Position numbers and translations under genes: made by a program. A DNA stretch of 64,000 nucleotides, taken from contig LNAC01000350.1 of NCBI GenBank assembly GCA_002007465.1, positions 1,750,828 through 1,814,827 on the forward strand, in the 5' to 3' direction. Shown piece after piece: positions 1 to 12,636 of this stretch. The notes under the pieces were generated by a model. The model was given only the letters and a program-made list of their open reading frames with translations. It did not search any database and was not told where the DNA came from. Numbering within the stretch: the stretch's first letter is position 1; the number at the start of each line of letters is the position of its first letter. The DNA comes from Ailurus styani. Lineage: Eukaryota; Chordata; Mammalia; Carnivora; Ailuridae.

Positions 1-340
1 ACTTGTTTTTAGAAACCAACATTTAGGTGCTAGATATGTTAGCTAGCTATATCCTTATTTTTCATAGGTCCAATTTCCACCAAACTGCATTTTGCATACC
101 CTAAGGATGACATATTCTGTTGAGGATGAGGATGAGGATGAGAGATATTCTGTTCTGAGTTCCTCTGAAGGACAAGAGTCTACTATTTTGTTTTTGAAAC
201 TATAGCTGAGACTAGCATTCTATGTTGCTTGCTATCCCTGATGTGATTTTTACACTCTTATATGAGGTGGCATTTTGTATATCTTTTTATACATGAGGAA
301 AAAAAGGCTTAATGTTCTCAAATGATATGTTTTCAAAGTT

Positions 341-412
341 TTATATATAAATATGTATGTATATATGTATATATGTATATGTGTGTATATATATGTGTAT
401 ATATATATATGT
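341..412. repeat. (TA/TGTA)n microsatellite
   Basis: About 70 bases of alternating TA, TATG and TATGTG units. The tract is interrupted and AT-dominated. Confidence 0.85.
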
Positions 413-1389
413 AGTGATTAGACATGAATTTGAAATTATATGTTACTATCCCATAATGTTAAAAGGCTGCCGTAAGTGACCTCTGTGGTTGTCATTGAAG
501 CCATGCCACTTTGACTGCAATAACTATTGATCTAAGAAATAGGTGTGGTTATAGTCTCCCTTGGTTTCTGATCTTAGTCACAAGGTCAGTGAATGCATTT
601 CAGAGGAATGAGTTTACATTCCTAAGAGACAATTAAATAAGAGTCTAAATTTCTCTCTCTTGTTGAGAGCATTGAAAGGCTAAACTTGTTTAATAAAGAT
701 AATTTGGTGGGGGTAATGCATTTGATACATTCAGTAAGTAATTATTAAATCCAGTATGCCAGCAAGAAGTGGTGATAAAGGACTTCTGTATTTTTTCCAC
801 AGCTAAAGGAATTTATCCATAGAAAGGAAGAAAAACATTTAAACAAATAAATAAAGGCAAAGAGATACAGCCTTTTAAGTACATAGAATTGAATGCTACT
901 TCTCAGACTTCAAGGTGTCTAATTTCATTGGGGGAATTCCATTAAAACACGTATTCTAATTCAGTAAATCTGAGGTGTGACAGTATTTCTATATTCCATA
1001 AAAATATGTCAGGTCACTATATTCAGAAATAATGTTGTCAAGAAGAGTAAGGTACAAAGGAATGGTTAATTTTATAAGGAGAAAAGTTAGAAAGATTGCA
1101 TAAGTGAAAAAGTACAGATTAGAGATAAAATGAGTAGGTCAAAGAAAAAGGGGATCAGTATTTGGTAAATAAAACATTTAAAGGTAAAATGTTAATTATA
1201 AAAATGGTCTGCATTTCATTTTGTGACACAAGGTTTTGTTAGGGAATATATACTTTCATTATATACTCTATTGAATTTGACATCTGGGTATATTTTCTCT
1301 TGATTTATAGCCAGATTTTTTAAAACACCAAAATTCCTTAGAAGTGAAATGTCAAGTGTTTTTTCCCCATGCTTTCATGAAGGGGTATA

Positions 1390-1390
<1 letters not shown>

Positions 1391-1440
<50 letters not shown>

Positions 1441-1465
1441 TGTGTCTGTGTCTGTGTCTGTGTCC
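1391..1465. repeat. Compound (TG)n-(TGTGTC)n microsatellite
   Basis: An uninterrupted TG run of about 48 bases is followed by about five copies of a hexamer TGTGTC. The two-part structure suggests that the hexamer arose by expansion of a T-to-C variant of the TG run. No L1 sequence surrounds it, unlike several other TG tracts in this window. Confidence 0.95.
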
Positions 1466-2555
1466 TAGGCTGTAGAAATCTCAAAATGTGTTCTTCTGAG
1501 TTAGGTTATGCCTCAGTTCCTCAAGTTTATTTGATTGTATGTACATGAGTAGAGATTTGAAAGATCAAATTACTTTTTGATGACAGAGACACTATCTTTC
1601 TACAGCATGATAATATGTACTCCTAATTATATTTTTAATTTCCTGCATTCTAGAAATAGTTTCCTGACTTATTTCCACAGCTCATTAATTAAAAATGTAC
1701 AAGAATTGGGCAAGAGTGTTTTTTTTTTGAGAGAAATGTTCTAGTTTCTTGGCAGCTAGATTCTATTAACCTTTTATCTTTTAACTGTTCTTCAATGTGT
1801 ATTCTATAAAACAAGTCGAATATTCCTTTTGAGATGAATTATTCAGTCAAAACAGTTCTGTTACCACATTATATAATAAAACAGCAAGCTATTGATTTGG
1901 CATGGCAAATGAACTAGTTTATTTCTTTTTCACATTGTAATTTATCTTATTCTATTTGTAAGCCAATAACCATTTTACTCACTTGAGCTAGAATTCAGTT
2001 GAAATGTATTAACTCAGAAAATTGAAAAGAAATAGATCAGATAGGTTTAAATATTTTAGAATTCCATAACATACAAATGAAGTGTCTCTAGGAGAGACTC
2101 CAGTCTTCCAGCTGTGATAGAAGATGATCTAGATACCTACATATTTTTTTTAAAAACCTAACTTAATTAAGTGAAAAGTCATGCAGCACTCTGCTGGATG
2201 AGTATCTTCAAATCAAAAGAATGAGGAACTGGATAAAGGTGCCTTCATTGTTCAATCAGCTATACATACCTATTGATACTTAAAAGGAGATTGTCATTGA
2301 TTCTCACCACATGTAAATCTTTGTAGAATTCACCCAGCTAAAAATCCATACAATTTTTTAAAAACCCTTAAAATAACCCTGAAAAAATACCATAATGAAT
2401 GTATTTCATAATATGGCTTCATAATAGCTATTCACATTTATTAGAATCACACAAAAGAATGTTATTTGTAATGCACTGAAGATTACATAATACTTAAAGT
2501 ATGAGATGCCAAACTCTAGAATCCTAATTTGTCAACTCAAAAATAAATGCCACCA

Positions 2556-2712
2556 ATGTTATTGGGCAGGTACATGATTTACTTATGCCTTACCTTCATC
2601 CTCATTAAATTAGGGAAATGAATACCTACTTCACAGGGCTATTTTATGGAATAATTGCATGAGATAACATATACTGAGTTATTAATACAATACCTGGAAT
2701 ATAGAATTACTA
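2556..2712 (+). mobile_element. MIR-like SINE fragment
   Basis: This is a diverged copy of the MIR 3' half. It has the order expected of MIR: a decayed form of the 'cctcatctgtaaaatgggg' segment, a 'taCCTACttCaCAGGGcTatt' style block, 'gcaTGAGATaAca', and a tail with 'aatACcTGGaAtATAG'. There is no intact tRNA head. Age is inferred from the high divergence. Confidence 0.55.
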
Positions 2713-2784
2713 TTGCTTTTATACATTGCTAGATAACTTAGTTCAATTTTTGAGCTAAATACCAACTGCTGATACTTTAGGTCT

Positions 2785-3290
2785 GGATTTTTTTTGTTTT
2801 TTGTTTTTTGTTTTAGTTTTTATTTAAATTTCCGGTAACACACAATGCAGTATTAGTTTGTGTGTACAAAATAGTGATTAAACACTTGCATACAATACCT
2901 GATGCTCATCAAAAATGCACTCCTTAATCCTTTTAAGATATTTAACCTATCCCCCCACACACCTCCCCTTGTAATCATCAGTTCTCTATAGTTAAGTGTC
3001 TGTTTCATCTCTTTTTTTTCCTTTTGCTCATTTGTTTTGTTTCTTAAATTCCACATATGAGTGAAAAAAATTACATGGTATTTGTCTTTCTCTGACTTAT
3101 TTTGCAAAATACTCTCTAGCTCCATCCATGTCATTGCAAATGACAATAGTTCATTATTTTCTATGGCTGAGTAACATTCCATTGTGTGAATATATGTGTG
3201 TGTACACACGTGCACGTGTGTTAATGTCACATCTTCTTTATTCCTTCACCAGTTGATGGACACTTGGGACTAGTTCTGTCCTAAAGCTGT
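2785..3290 (-). mobile_element. L1 3' end (5'-truncated)
   Basis: This is a 5'-truncated LINE-1 with a T-rich run at 2789-2823 (its poly(A) tail on the minus strand), then 3' UTR, then the ORF2 C-terminus. An open frame at 2853-3230 on the minus strand reads MECYSAIENNE and then MTWMELESIL, the degraded form of the usual L1 ORF2 C-terminal end (MEYYSAI..., W.LE.I). It then runs on into 3' UTR. A TG/CA patch at about 3188-3222 sits just upstream of that ORF2 motif, the same place as in other L1 copies here. It cannot be functional. Confidence 0.9.
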
Positions 3291-3439
3291 TTTGGGGGAA
3301 TGAAAATGCGGCTTCCAGTATCTCAGAACATATTATGTTTTCCATGTTGATTACTTCATACTAGGAATAATAGAATCCAAAATTTCCTTTTGCCCCTTGG
3401 CAAACCCTCTTTTGCCCCCCTTCCCATATTTCTCCATCC

Positions 3440-3885
3440 TTGTCTCCATTGTTACACAACCATTTTTTTTATTGGTCACTCTACATTAGTTACCATTTCT
3501 GAGTATTTTTAAATGGTATGAATTGGCATAAATTTCTGAAATTTATGTAAATGGAAGCATACAGTATATACTTTGCTTTTCTGACTTCTTTTGTTCGGCA
3601 TAATTGTTTTGAGATTCCTCCATGTTATAGCATGTATTAATAATCTTTTTGATGGACTTTTGGATTGCTTTCAGTTTGGGGCTATTATTGAAGAGTTGAT
3701 ATGTACATTGATATTCAAGTTTTTGTACGGACCTATCTTTCATTTCTTTTGGGAAAATACCTAGAAGTAGATGGCTTGATCATATTGTACATGTTTAAAT
3801 TTTTAATAAATTGTCAGATTGTTTCCCAAAGTATTAGGTTGATGACATTCTCAATTAGTTCTACTTTCCTAAAAGTTTGTGCCAG
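3440..3885 (-). mobile_element. Old L1 3' fragment
   Basis: The plus strand reads the reverse complement of an old L1 3' region: a 'tggaagcatacagtatatac' type 3' UTR stretch, a decayed 'attcctccatgtt' block, and 'gggaaaatacctagaagtag', which corresponds to an ORF2 C-terminal segment. It is much more diverged than the carnivore L1 tail just before it. Confidence 0.7.
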
Positions 3886-6490
3886 GAATGAATAAACAAG
3901 AGAAGTAACTTAGCACAATGAGTGAATTCCTGGGATTAAAATCCTAGGATGGCACTGTGCAACAGAGCTAGGGAATAATCTATTAATATGGTGTAAGAGA
4001 GTGACAGACCCTAAAAAAAGAGTTATGTGGAAAATATTGTTATATGGGAGAAGATATATACATATCTATGTGTATATATGTATGTATATGTGTGTGTATA
4101 AAATAAGGCAATTAAATACCAAATAAATAAGTGGTAAAAGAAAAAAATATAACATTACTACCTCTACAATGAACAGTGTTTGCATATCATGATATAAAGC
4201 AATGCTTATTATATTAAATTTCATAAGTGATATAGAGAAAACACATTAAATTTAAATTAAAAATTATAGTTTAAGAAAAATGTAATACTCTTCACAATGA
4301 AGAAGGTAACTGTCTCTCCAGTTTTTCCCCTGACAAGCTAACTTCTGTGAGTACAGGTTTAGTTATCTAATCCCATTAGTAGCTGCTCCTGAAGTCAGAT
4401 CCTAAAGTCCTTGGTATGGCATTTTTCTGATAGCAGATATGGTGAAGGACTCAGAGCTGAGACTTATGACCAGTTACATTCATGTGGCAAAACTCCACAG
4501 TCCCCCACAAAGTAGGTTGGTAATGGTAGCTATAATGGGGGAGTAAGCAACTAATGATCTAGTAGTCAGATGAAAATCAAGAGAATCTCTGTAGTCAACA
4601 AACAGATATCTAGCAGAACAAGTGAGGATAGTGTTTATCCAGACCCTGTTTCCTACGGTGACTCTTTGGACACACTCAGATGGAAATCAGGGGTTGAGGA
4701 AACTCATTTATACAGTCCTGTGGCATAAGCCTTCTGTCCACAGAGTGGTGGGCATGGAGAACCTCTTGAGGCACAGAGCAAGGATGAGGAAAGAAGGAAA
4801 AATGTGGACAATGCATCTATGAGGCAAATGAAAAATATTTAGTGTAGCCCTCCCCTGTTTATTCACTGTTGCTCTTTGATTCTTACACTCTGTTCATTTA
4901 TAATGAGGATATTTGCAAAGTGTTGTTAACTTTGAGAGCCTCAGAAATTGTCACCATTTGTTCTTCCTCCAACCTTCTTTTCAGAACAAACAATGCTACA
5001 CTGACTATGCTTCACTTACAAAGTGCTCCCTTTTTTCCACTTCACTATTTTAATCTTTCATTTTTAACCAATCATAAAAAAGGCCAAAGTGCATTTGTGT
5101 AATGTATACAAAATAATTTTAAGGAAAAAATGACAATATATTACATTGGAGTAGAGAATTCTGCAACTTAAATAATAGAAAAGTTAATTTTTTTCCCATA
5201 GATTACAACTTCGATTGGGGGAAAATCATTGAGAATGCAAGGACCATGTTCCAGTTGAAATGGCACTCCAAAATTTGTAACTGATTTCTCTATACATTTA
5301 ATTATAACACTTTAGTAAGCTAAAAAGCTAATTTTTAGATTCCATTGGTATTAAAATATAACTTCAATTAATGCATTATATTAATAATGACACACTCATA
5401 TAGTGTAAATGTCATGGAATTAATAGACAGATGGTTTAAATTCTGAACTAGTTTTATGACTTGGGGCAAGCAATTGATTTTTTCTGAATCTTATCTTCTT
5501 CTGTAATGGGTAATATATACCTCACACAGCTGTAGGGTGTGTTCTACTGTATTTCTGCATTCACTACTCTAAAAATTGAAAAAACAAACTTGAATAGCGA
5601 ACACATCATTCAAATGCAATATAGTAAGGGTAATATCATTCAATATAGAGAATAGTATGTGTAAAATCAAAACCTAAAAGGACTGAACACTCAGTCCTCC
5701 AAATATATTCATACTTGTACATAAGATGTTAAAAATTATGAGAATATAGGATATAAATTTTTAATTTAGGCAGTCATGTAATTTGTACACAGCTACTATT
5801 GTCTTATGTAAACATGTAGCATAATATTACCCATGACAAATTCATTTCCTTCATTCAGTTACATGCTATTAAAACAGTTCTGAACTATATATGTTTTGTG
5901 CATAGTTCATTATAATAACTTTATGGGAGCATTTTTTTTATAAGAAAAAAGCTATAGGAAAAACAAGATATATGAGAGAACTATTGACCTGGATCAGAAA
6001 TTAGTTTTAAAATATGTCAGGTATGGGCAAAGATTTCACATAAACTTGACTTTGGGTTTCTATAGTGAATTCTAGTACAAAAAATAAATATGTGAACTGT
6101 ATCATTTTAATAATATTTACTTACCATTGAGGTCATGGCATCTGTCGCCTCTTTAAGATTTAAATTCAGACCAAATACAACATACATACTTCTTAATCAG
6201 ATGGTAATATTGGAAAAAAATCAAACACATAAATTAAAAAAAGCAAGAGGATACTTCATTTGTAGTTAGAGAGACTGGTCCCATTGAGTTAAGGGACAAG
6301 CTTGCTTTTCACTATTAAGTGGTGAATTCTAATTCCTGGTGTGGAGTAGCCAAGAACTTTTCAAAAGCAGTGTCTTTTGTAACTGAAAAGAGGACAAAGG
6401 AAACAGGACAAAATTTTGATGTGCCTGAGAGAAGTTTATATTTAAAATAGCAGTAGTAGCAGTAACAACAACTATTAAAGCAAAAATCAG
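3886..6490. other. Mostly unique AT-rich DNA
   Basis: No gene was recognised. It contains a TATG-type microsatellite at about 4050-4102 and a weak MIR-like patch at about 5440-5560. Open frames such as 4622-4822(+) and 4869-5102(+) have no recognisable domain, no supporting splice context and low-complexity composition, so I do not call them genes. Confidence 0.55.
5440..5560 (+). mobile_element. MIR-like fragment
   Basis: A decayed MIR core: 'gacttgGGGCAAGcaattga', then a 'TcTTcTGTAATGGGtaata' block and a 'taCCTCacacagcTGTagGGtg' block, in the correct order and spacing. Confidence 0.5.
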
Positions 6491-6494
6491 ATAG

Positions 6495-6590
6495 TAAATA
6501 TTTTATTTATATATAATTTAAATTCAATTAGCAAACATATAGTACCTCATTAGTTTCAAATGTAAGTTCAATCATTTTAAAAAGAAAAAA
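6495..6590 (-). mobile_element. Short L1 3' tail fragment
   Basis: About 80-90 bases matching the extreme 3' UTR of carnivore L1 in reverse ('aatttaaattcaattagcaa', then 'catatagta', then 'attagtttca'). It is a very strongly 5'-truncated insertion. Confidence 0.7.
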
Positions 6591-6659
6591 GCCCCATTTT
6601 CAAGGTGTCTAAGAAAGAGTTAAACTCAGTGGTAACTTTTCCATTAAATTGTTTTGTTT

Positions 6660-7300
6660 ATCACAGAATATGAAATAGGCAAACCATGAATTAAGAGAAA
6701 ATATTGAAAATGCATATATCTCATTAAGAATTTGTATCCAGAATATCTAACTCCATTAAAATAAATAATAAATAAATAATTAAATAAACAAATAAAAATA
6801 GGCAAAATATTAAAGACATTTCAAAAAAGAATAGATAAGCATGACCAATAATTACATGGAAAAGTGACATTAGAGAAACACTAACCAAAATCACAATAAT
6901 ACCACTACAGACCCACAATAATGGATAAATTTAAAGACTGATTATATCAATTAATGGCAAGGATATGGAGCAATAGACTTGCATACATTGCTGGTAGTAG
7001 TCAAAATGGTCAAATGGTAAATGTACTTTACAAGCCTGATAATTTCTTATGAAGTTAAAAATGAAGTAACCTATGACCCAGCAATTCTATGTTTAGTTAT
7101 CTACTGAAGAGAGAGAGAAAAATTATCTGCAAAATGACTTGTACTCTATTGGTTATAGCACTATTATTAATAATGAACAAAAACAAATTACAAGCAATGT
7201 CTTTAACAGGAGAGTAGATAAACAAATTGGGGCATATTTATACAACAGTGTATTTATTAATCAGGAAAAAGTGAACCACTAATTATTAACACTAATAAAG
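6660..7300 (+). mobile_element. Old L1 ORF2 3' fragment
   Basis: Plus-strand decayed L1 ORF2 C-terminal coding region. It has the block around 'gaatagataagcatgaccaataattacatg', the 'gacattagagaaac...aaccaaaatcacaataatacca' block (the region of the I.EMQIK.TMRY segment) and the 'cctatgacccagcaattctatg' block. It carries many stops. Confidence 0.75.
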
Positions 7301-7837
7301 TAAATGCTGAGTTTTTCAAATGCTTTGTCACCTAACAAAATGATTTATATTATTTTTTCCTCTTTGCTATTCTAATATGATATGTCAACACAGGAAATTG
7401 TTATTTTTATAAGTTAAAAATGATCACATACTGACAATTTCATGTTACAGCCTCCATGTTATTATGGTAAGTTTTTTTAATACTGCAATATCTTTACTTT
7501 CCTGGAATTAATTTTATATGTTAAAGTTTTATTTTCCTTTTAATACTTTGGAAGTTTCCTTAGTCTAGTTTAGTAGTCTGTGAATGCCCTGTTTACTAGA
7601 AGTTTTAAATAGCTCACCTGTAAGAGTGCTTAGGTTTACTGCTAGTTGTGTGTTAATATTTATTTTTTTGCATGGTTTCTTTATTTTGCAAATTTCATTA
7701 ATACATTTTCTTATAACAATGTTCATTTTATCCAGAACTTTACATTTAATAACACACAAAGAAAAAATCTCAAATTTCTAATGTGTTTGTTATCTCATAA
7801 GTGGTGAAATTCCATTTAAAATTATGCTTTATTTTCA

Positions 7838-7904
7838 ACAATAGCCAAACTCTGGAAAGAGCCCAGTTGTCCATGGACTGATGAATGGATAAAGACAATG
7901 TGGT

Positions 7905-7950
<46 letters not shown>

Positions 7951-8365
7951 GAATATTAACCATCAAAAAGTGAAATCTTGTCATTTGGAAGGATGTGAAT
8001 GGAGCTAGAGTGTATTATGCTAAGCAACATAAGTCAGTCAGAGAAAAATAAATGCCATATGATTTAACTTATATATAGAGTTTAAGTAACAAAACAGGTG
8101 ACACAAAGGAAGGGGAAAAAAAAGAGAGAAGCAAACTAAAAGAGACTCTTCCAGATTGAGAACAAATTGAGGGTTGATGGAGGGAGGTGGGGGAAGGATA
8201 AGGAGGATACTCGTGACTGAGCACTAAGAATTATATGTAAGTGATGAATCACTAAATTCTAGTCTTGAAATTAATTTTATACTATATGTTATCTAACTAG
8301 ATAACATCAGTATTATACTATATGTTAAGTAACTTGAATTTAAATAAAATTTTGAAAAAATATAA
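7838..8365 (+). mobile_element. L1 3' end, plus strand, with internal (CA)n
   Basis: This is a 5'-truncated L1. It starts in the ORF2 C-terminus ('aatagccaaactctggaaagagcccag'), runs through a (CA)n tract at 7907-7949 and the 3' UTR ('gatgaatcactaaattct'), and ends in 'tgaatttaaataaaattttgaaaaa'. The CA tract is the plus-strand view of the TG tract seen at the same L1 position at 22.92 and 28.84 kb. Confidence 0.9.
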
Positions 8366-11300
8366 AAATATTGCTTTTTTTCATTAGGAATAGTGATGTT
8401 CTTCAATGAAACATAACATCAAAAATTTTAGATTATCCATTTTTTTGTTGCTAACTACTTAGTCACTATACAATCTTATTTCTTTCCTCCCATTTTCTCT
8501 CTAAGTTAGCATTCCTATTATAAGAAACTCATGTATTATAATGCTGCTCTACTCCAAGCCTGGAACATGTAGTAAGAGACCATCTAGCAAGTACTTGCTA
8601 AATGGATTTGGTTCTTGTCTGACCTCCTTATTAGGCTGGGTTTTTCAAGCCATAGGTTGTCTTTTTCTTTCTTATACTCCTAGTCATTATCACAGAGTCT
8701 GCGAAATGGTGGATATTCAATTACTTTTTATTGAATAAATGCCACAATACAAGTTACCTGATAAAATTAATTTCAAATTAGCAGTAGAAAAGAATGAACA
8801 AAAAAGTTTATTTATTTGAAACCTTATTCTAGAAGCGGCCTTATTCTATGCAATACCTTCCTTAAATTTTTCAATAGGATTCATTCCTCCTAAGTTTATG
8901 AAATTGCATATTTCACATTTGCTTGCAATTATGTATTAAATTTATCTTCCTTATTAGATTTTGGATCATTTGGGGCAAGAATCATGTTTTTAATCTTTGT
9001 GTAGAAGTATAACCTCTTTCACTATCTTTCAAAAAAAGGGAGGTTGAAAGAAAAATGATTCATAAACAGGTGCCTCTTGAAATTTTCCTAATTCATTGAA
9101 GGAAAGGTATACTTTTCATTAAATAAAATGGTTTCCTAATGGATACAGAAAACTGTGTAATCATATTATCTTAATGGTGGAGGAAATTTGAATTAGCTAG
9201 CTAGAATGACTAGATGTAATGTACACTTCTAATGAGATTAAGGACTTCTATTGTGCTATTTCGTTTCTCTGTGCTTCAGGATCTTAGTTGTTTTCCTAAC
9301 AGATAGTTGTGTTTCAAGAAGCATTACTATTTTCTGGGAAGAGCTCTTTCTTGGACTCTAACCTCCATGAAAACATGGATTATATTTTGCTCATCATTGT
9401 ATTATTTGTATTTAGTAAATGCTTGATGGGTAGATGAATGATGAATGAATTAACATATAGTGTGCGACCTTGAGCAAGTTATTTTTTCATTTTATGGTTC
9501 TTTGTTTGCTTCTGTAAATCATTTTCTTACTTATGGTTCATTCCTTTAACCCTTCATATTTTACCATTAATTAATTCTTTAACTCTGTATCAACAAAACT
9601 ATTTTCTAAATCATATAATCACATTTTCATCTAATTAGTAGGATTGTGTAAATATTCACATATTATCACCTGCCAAAGAAGAATACATTTAACTTTGTAA
9701 TATATATTTTTTCTAAAGCAATTTCTTCTATATTATCTTATTTAGCCTTTAAAATATTATAACCTAAATAATATCCATTATATATGAAGATAGAGTCATA
9801 CAGTCTAATTTCCTAGAGAGAATTTCTATGTGGGTTATTTAAGCTTATTAAAATGGAAGGATTTCTTGTGAAGAATAAGAGATAAATCTGGAGATGTGAG
9901 TCATGAGAAAAAAAGTAAGGGAATGGTTAATGGAGTCTCAGACTCAATGAAAATATTCAATTGAGGGTAAATGTCAAATTGAAGATGGATTTAACATAGC
10001 AGTAATTGAATTTCTCATTCTGCTTGTCAAGTGTTCAGAGCCTCTCCCAGAGGATGCAGAATCAGTCAAGAAGCTAATCCAAATCAAAAGAAGTCAAATT
10101 AAGTGGAAAGATACATAAACAATTTGGATCATGTGGTCTTAATAACGGAATTCAAAACAAGACACTTTGTATTTCACATTCACATTTTTAAGATTTTTAT
10201 TTGAGCAGATGAACTAAACTCTCTGCTATTTGTCCCAAACTTTGAATATTCTTATAGGTTAGTGATAACTTCATGTGCCTATTGATGTGTGTTAATAATT
10301 CTACAGTAATAGTTTAGAGTCAAATACCCTTGGTGATCGTAGAATGGGAGCATCTAAGATTAATTAAGACTCTTATAATCCAATGATTTTTAGTCCTCAT
10401 TGGAAAGAATATGGGTGCAAATGGGACTGAGACTTTGGTGGATCAGTCAACTTTTCTCTGTTCTATCCTATTACTACGTGATCCTAAAATCATCTAGAAA
10501 AATATGTGACACACATTAGAAAAATAATATTTGAATTTAATTTAGCCTGATTGGTGACCTTATATATATTCAACCCCCTCTGTAACAGGGTCATCAAAAA
10601 CATAGTTGTGCTATGAAATAAATGTAAAGTCCTTGTCCTATATATGGCCAAGATATGCATAATATAATCATCTAAAGGAAAGTACAATTTAAAAAATTTA
10701 CAGCCATTTTTTCAGTCAACCACAATTATAAGAATAGAGCTTGGAAACTGGATCTAGCCCTAAGCTCAGGTTTATTAATTTTCTCATAAAAATCAATATA
10801 TCTAGAATACAAGAGATACAGAGAAAAAAGTGATAATCTAGTAAGCATGTGACACAAATTTAGAATACATTTTAGAATTATTCTGGTCCTATAGTAATTT
10901 TATTTATGAGATATTTCCTACTACAAATCCAATATCATAGATGTTAATCCATTCAAAGCAAATGTTTATGGGAGGTTAAACCTTACAAACAAGGCTCAAT
11001 GCCTGCATCTCAGAATATGTAGCTCACTGTATCAATATAAGTGCAGATGTTGAGGTTGAGGCCTAAAAAACCAGAAAACAATGTTTTCAAATCCACAAAG
11101 TTTTACCATCTCAATGTTACAAAGGAATCAGTGTTCTTTTCCTTTAAATTTCAAACATTAATCTTCTACTCTGGTGTACTATATGAATTTCAAGATCCAT
11201 AGCCATAGATTTTCTCCTTTATATCAATGATAAATACAGCCTAGAAGTTAACATTAAATTAGGTTGTAAAATTACCAGAAAATTATTAAACTATATACAT

Positions 11301-11630
11301 TCAGTCCATATCTAAGCATGATATAAAGAAAACGATTTGAACTTTGACCAAAAAAGATTTTAGTGTGAAGGCCAAACTTGGGTTCTCTTACACAGGTGCA
11401 TGAGCATTCCATCACATTCGCTCCCTCTCTAGAAAGAGAGGGAGAGGGAGAAAGATATGTGTGCGTGTATACACACGCGCACACACAGAGTGGAGCCCTG
11501 AGCATGGTCCTTAACTTCTCAACTTCTCAATTTCATTTTCTTTAACGTTGAGCTAATAATAATTTCACAATGTTGTTCTAATTTTAGAGAAAACTATATA
11601 CAAGAAAAGCATTGACTGCATGATATAGTA
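8366..11630. other. Mostly unique AT-rich DNA with L2/MIR traces
   Basis: No gene was recognised. There are weak L2-like 3' ends around 8640-8748 ('gataTTCAATtactttttATTGAATAAATG') and 9350-9450, and a MIR-like patch at about 9460-9535. The rest, including 9540-11630, has no repeat or exon I can name. A GA/CA-rich short tract lies at about 11430-11485. Confidence 0.5.
9350..9535 (+). mobile_element. L2 3' end followed by MIR core fragment
   Basis: The first part (9350-9450) resembles the L2 3' end: 'aaCctCCATGAaaaCAtGGA' and then 'AGTAAATGCTTGATGGgTagATGAATGATGAATGAA'-like wording ending in ATGAATGA repeats. The second part has 'gtGTGcGACCTTGaGCAAGTTAtTT', the highly recognisable MIR segment. 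Confidence 0.55.
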
Positions 11631-12173
11631 GTCAGCATTCATTAATTTATATCTTTAACAAATATTTACCAAACAGATAATCCAGCTGCTAGGCACTGGA
11701 ATTTTGTATTCATGAAAACAAACAACAAAAAAACAACAAAAAACAGGTGAAGACTCTCTACTCATGATGCTTTTATTCTAGTTTGGAGAAAGCAAAACCA
11801 AAATGAAAAATAAGTAAGTGTAACACTAAATAAATGATTTTTAGGAATAAGAAAGAAATGCAGTAGCAAAGAGGTCAAGGAGTGTCTGTTTAAAGAGAAG
11901 GAAGTCTTCTCAGACAGGATATTTCACCAGAGACATTTGTGGATTTGAGGGAGTGAGACAATTGAGGGAAGGATGTTTCCTGGCAGAATAGCAAATGCCA
12001 AACCCTTGGGAGGCAAGAAGGCATATCTGGTATGTTTAAGAAACAGTGGAGAGGCCAGTGGGGGTGAACCCCAGCAAGCACTATGCAATGAAAAAGATAT
12101 GAGATTTGGTTCTTACTCTGAGATGAAACAGTATTGGAGGATATAAGAGAGTGACATTATCAACTTGAACTTT

Positions 12174-12636
12174 AAAAGAATAATCCTGGAGTGCCTGAGT
12201 GGTACAGTCAATTGAGTGTCTAACTCTTGGTTTCGGCTCAGGTCATGATCTCAGAGGTGTGAAATTGAGCCCTGCTTTCAGTTCCACACTCAGCAGAGAG
12301 TCTGCTTGAGATTCTCTCTCTCCCCTCTCCCTCTCCCTCAGCTCCTCCCCCTGCTCACTTTCTCTCTCTCAAATATGTATGTATATACACATAATATATA
12401 TTATATATATATATATTTATATATAATATTTAAAAAATTAAAAAGAGGAGAGGTGAGTGGGGGGATGGAAAACTGGGTGACAGGCATTAAGGAGGGCACA
12501 TGATGTGATGAACACTGGGTGTTATATGCAACTGATGAATTACTGAATTCAATATCTGAAACTAATGATGTTCTATATGTTGGCTAATTGAATTTAAATC
12601 AAAAATAAAATAAAGAAAGAATAAAAGAATAATCCT
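12174..12636 (+). mobile_element. SINE+L1 composite with a single TSD
   Basis: A 14-bp direct repeat, aaaagaataatcct, stands at 12174-12187 and again at 12623-12636, perfectly matched. Between the copies are a plus-strand carnivore SINE (12188 to about 12444, older subfamily, tail changed to a TA-rich tract) and directly after it about 180 bp of plus-strand L1 3' end (about 12445-12622). The L1 part contains a 'gaacactgggtgttatatgc' block and ends 'gaatttaaatcaaaaataaaataaag'. The outer repeats belong to the interrupted L2. The order SINE then L1 tail then poly(A), with one duplication, is what template switching during L1 reverse transcription would give. Insertion of an L1 into the SINE tail is the alternative. 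Confidence 0.8.
12376..12431. repeat. TA-rich microsatellite in SINE tail
   Basis: Alternating TA/TATG units lie between the CT-rich SINE tail and the following L1 piece. They probably evolved from the SINE A-rich tail. Confidence 0.8.

Larger units (their letters stand above)
1..2555. other. Unique AT-rich DNA with microsatellites
   Basis: I see no gene and no repeat that I can name here apart from short simple repeats: a GAGGAT run near 125-145, a TA/GTAT tract at 341-412 and a TG tract at 1391-1465. Base composition is A+T-rich and open frames are short. No splice-site-flanked exon stands out on either strand. Confidence 0.6.

Noticed and set aside
1391..1465. Possible CRISPR-like or satellite array
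   Set aside because: It is a dinucleotide/hexanucleotide microsatellite with no spacers. The whole window is mammalian.
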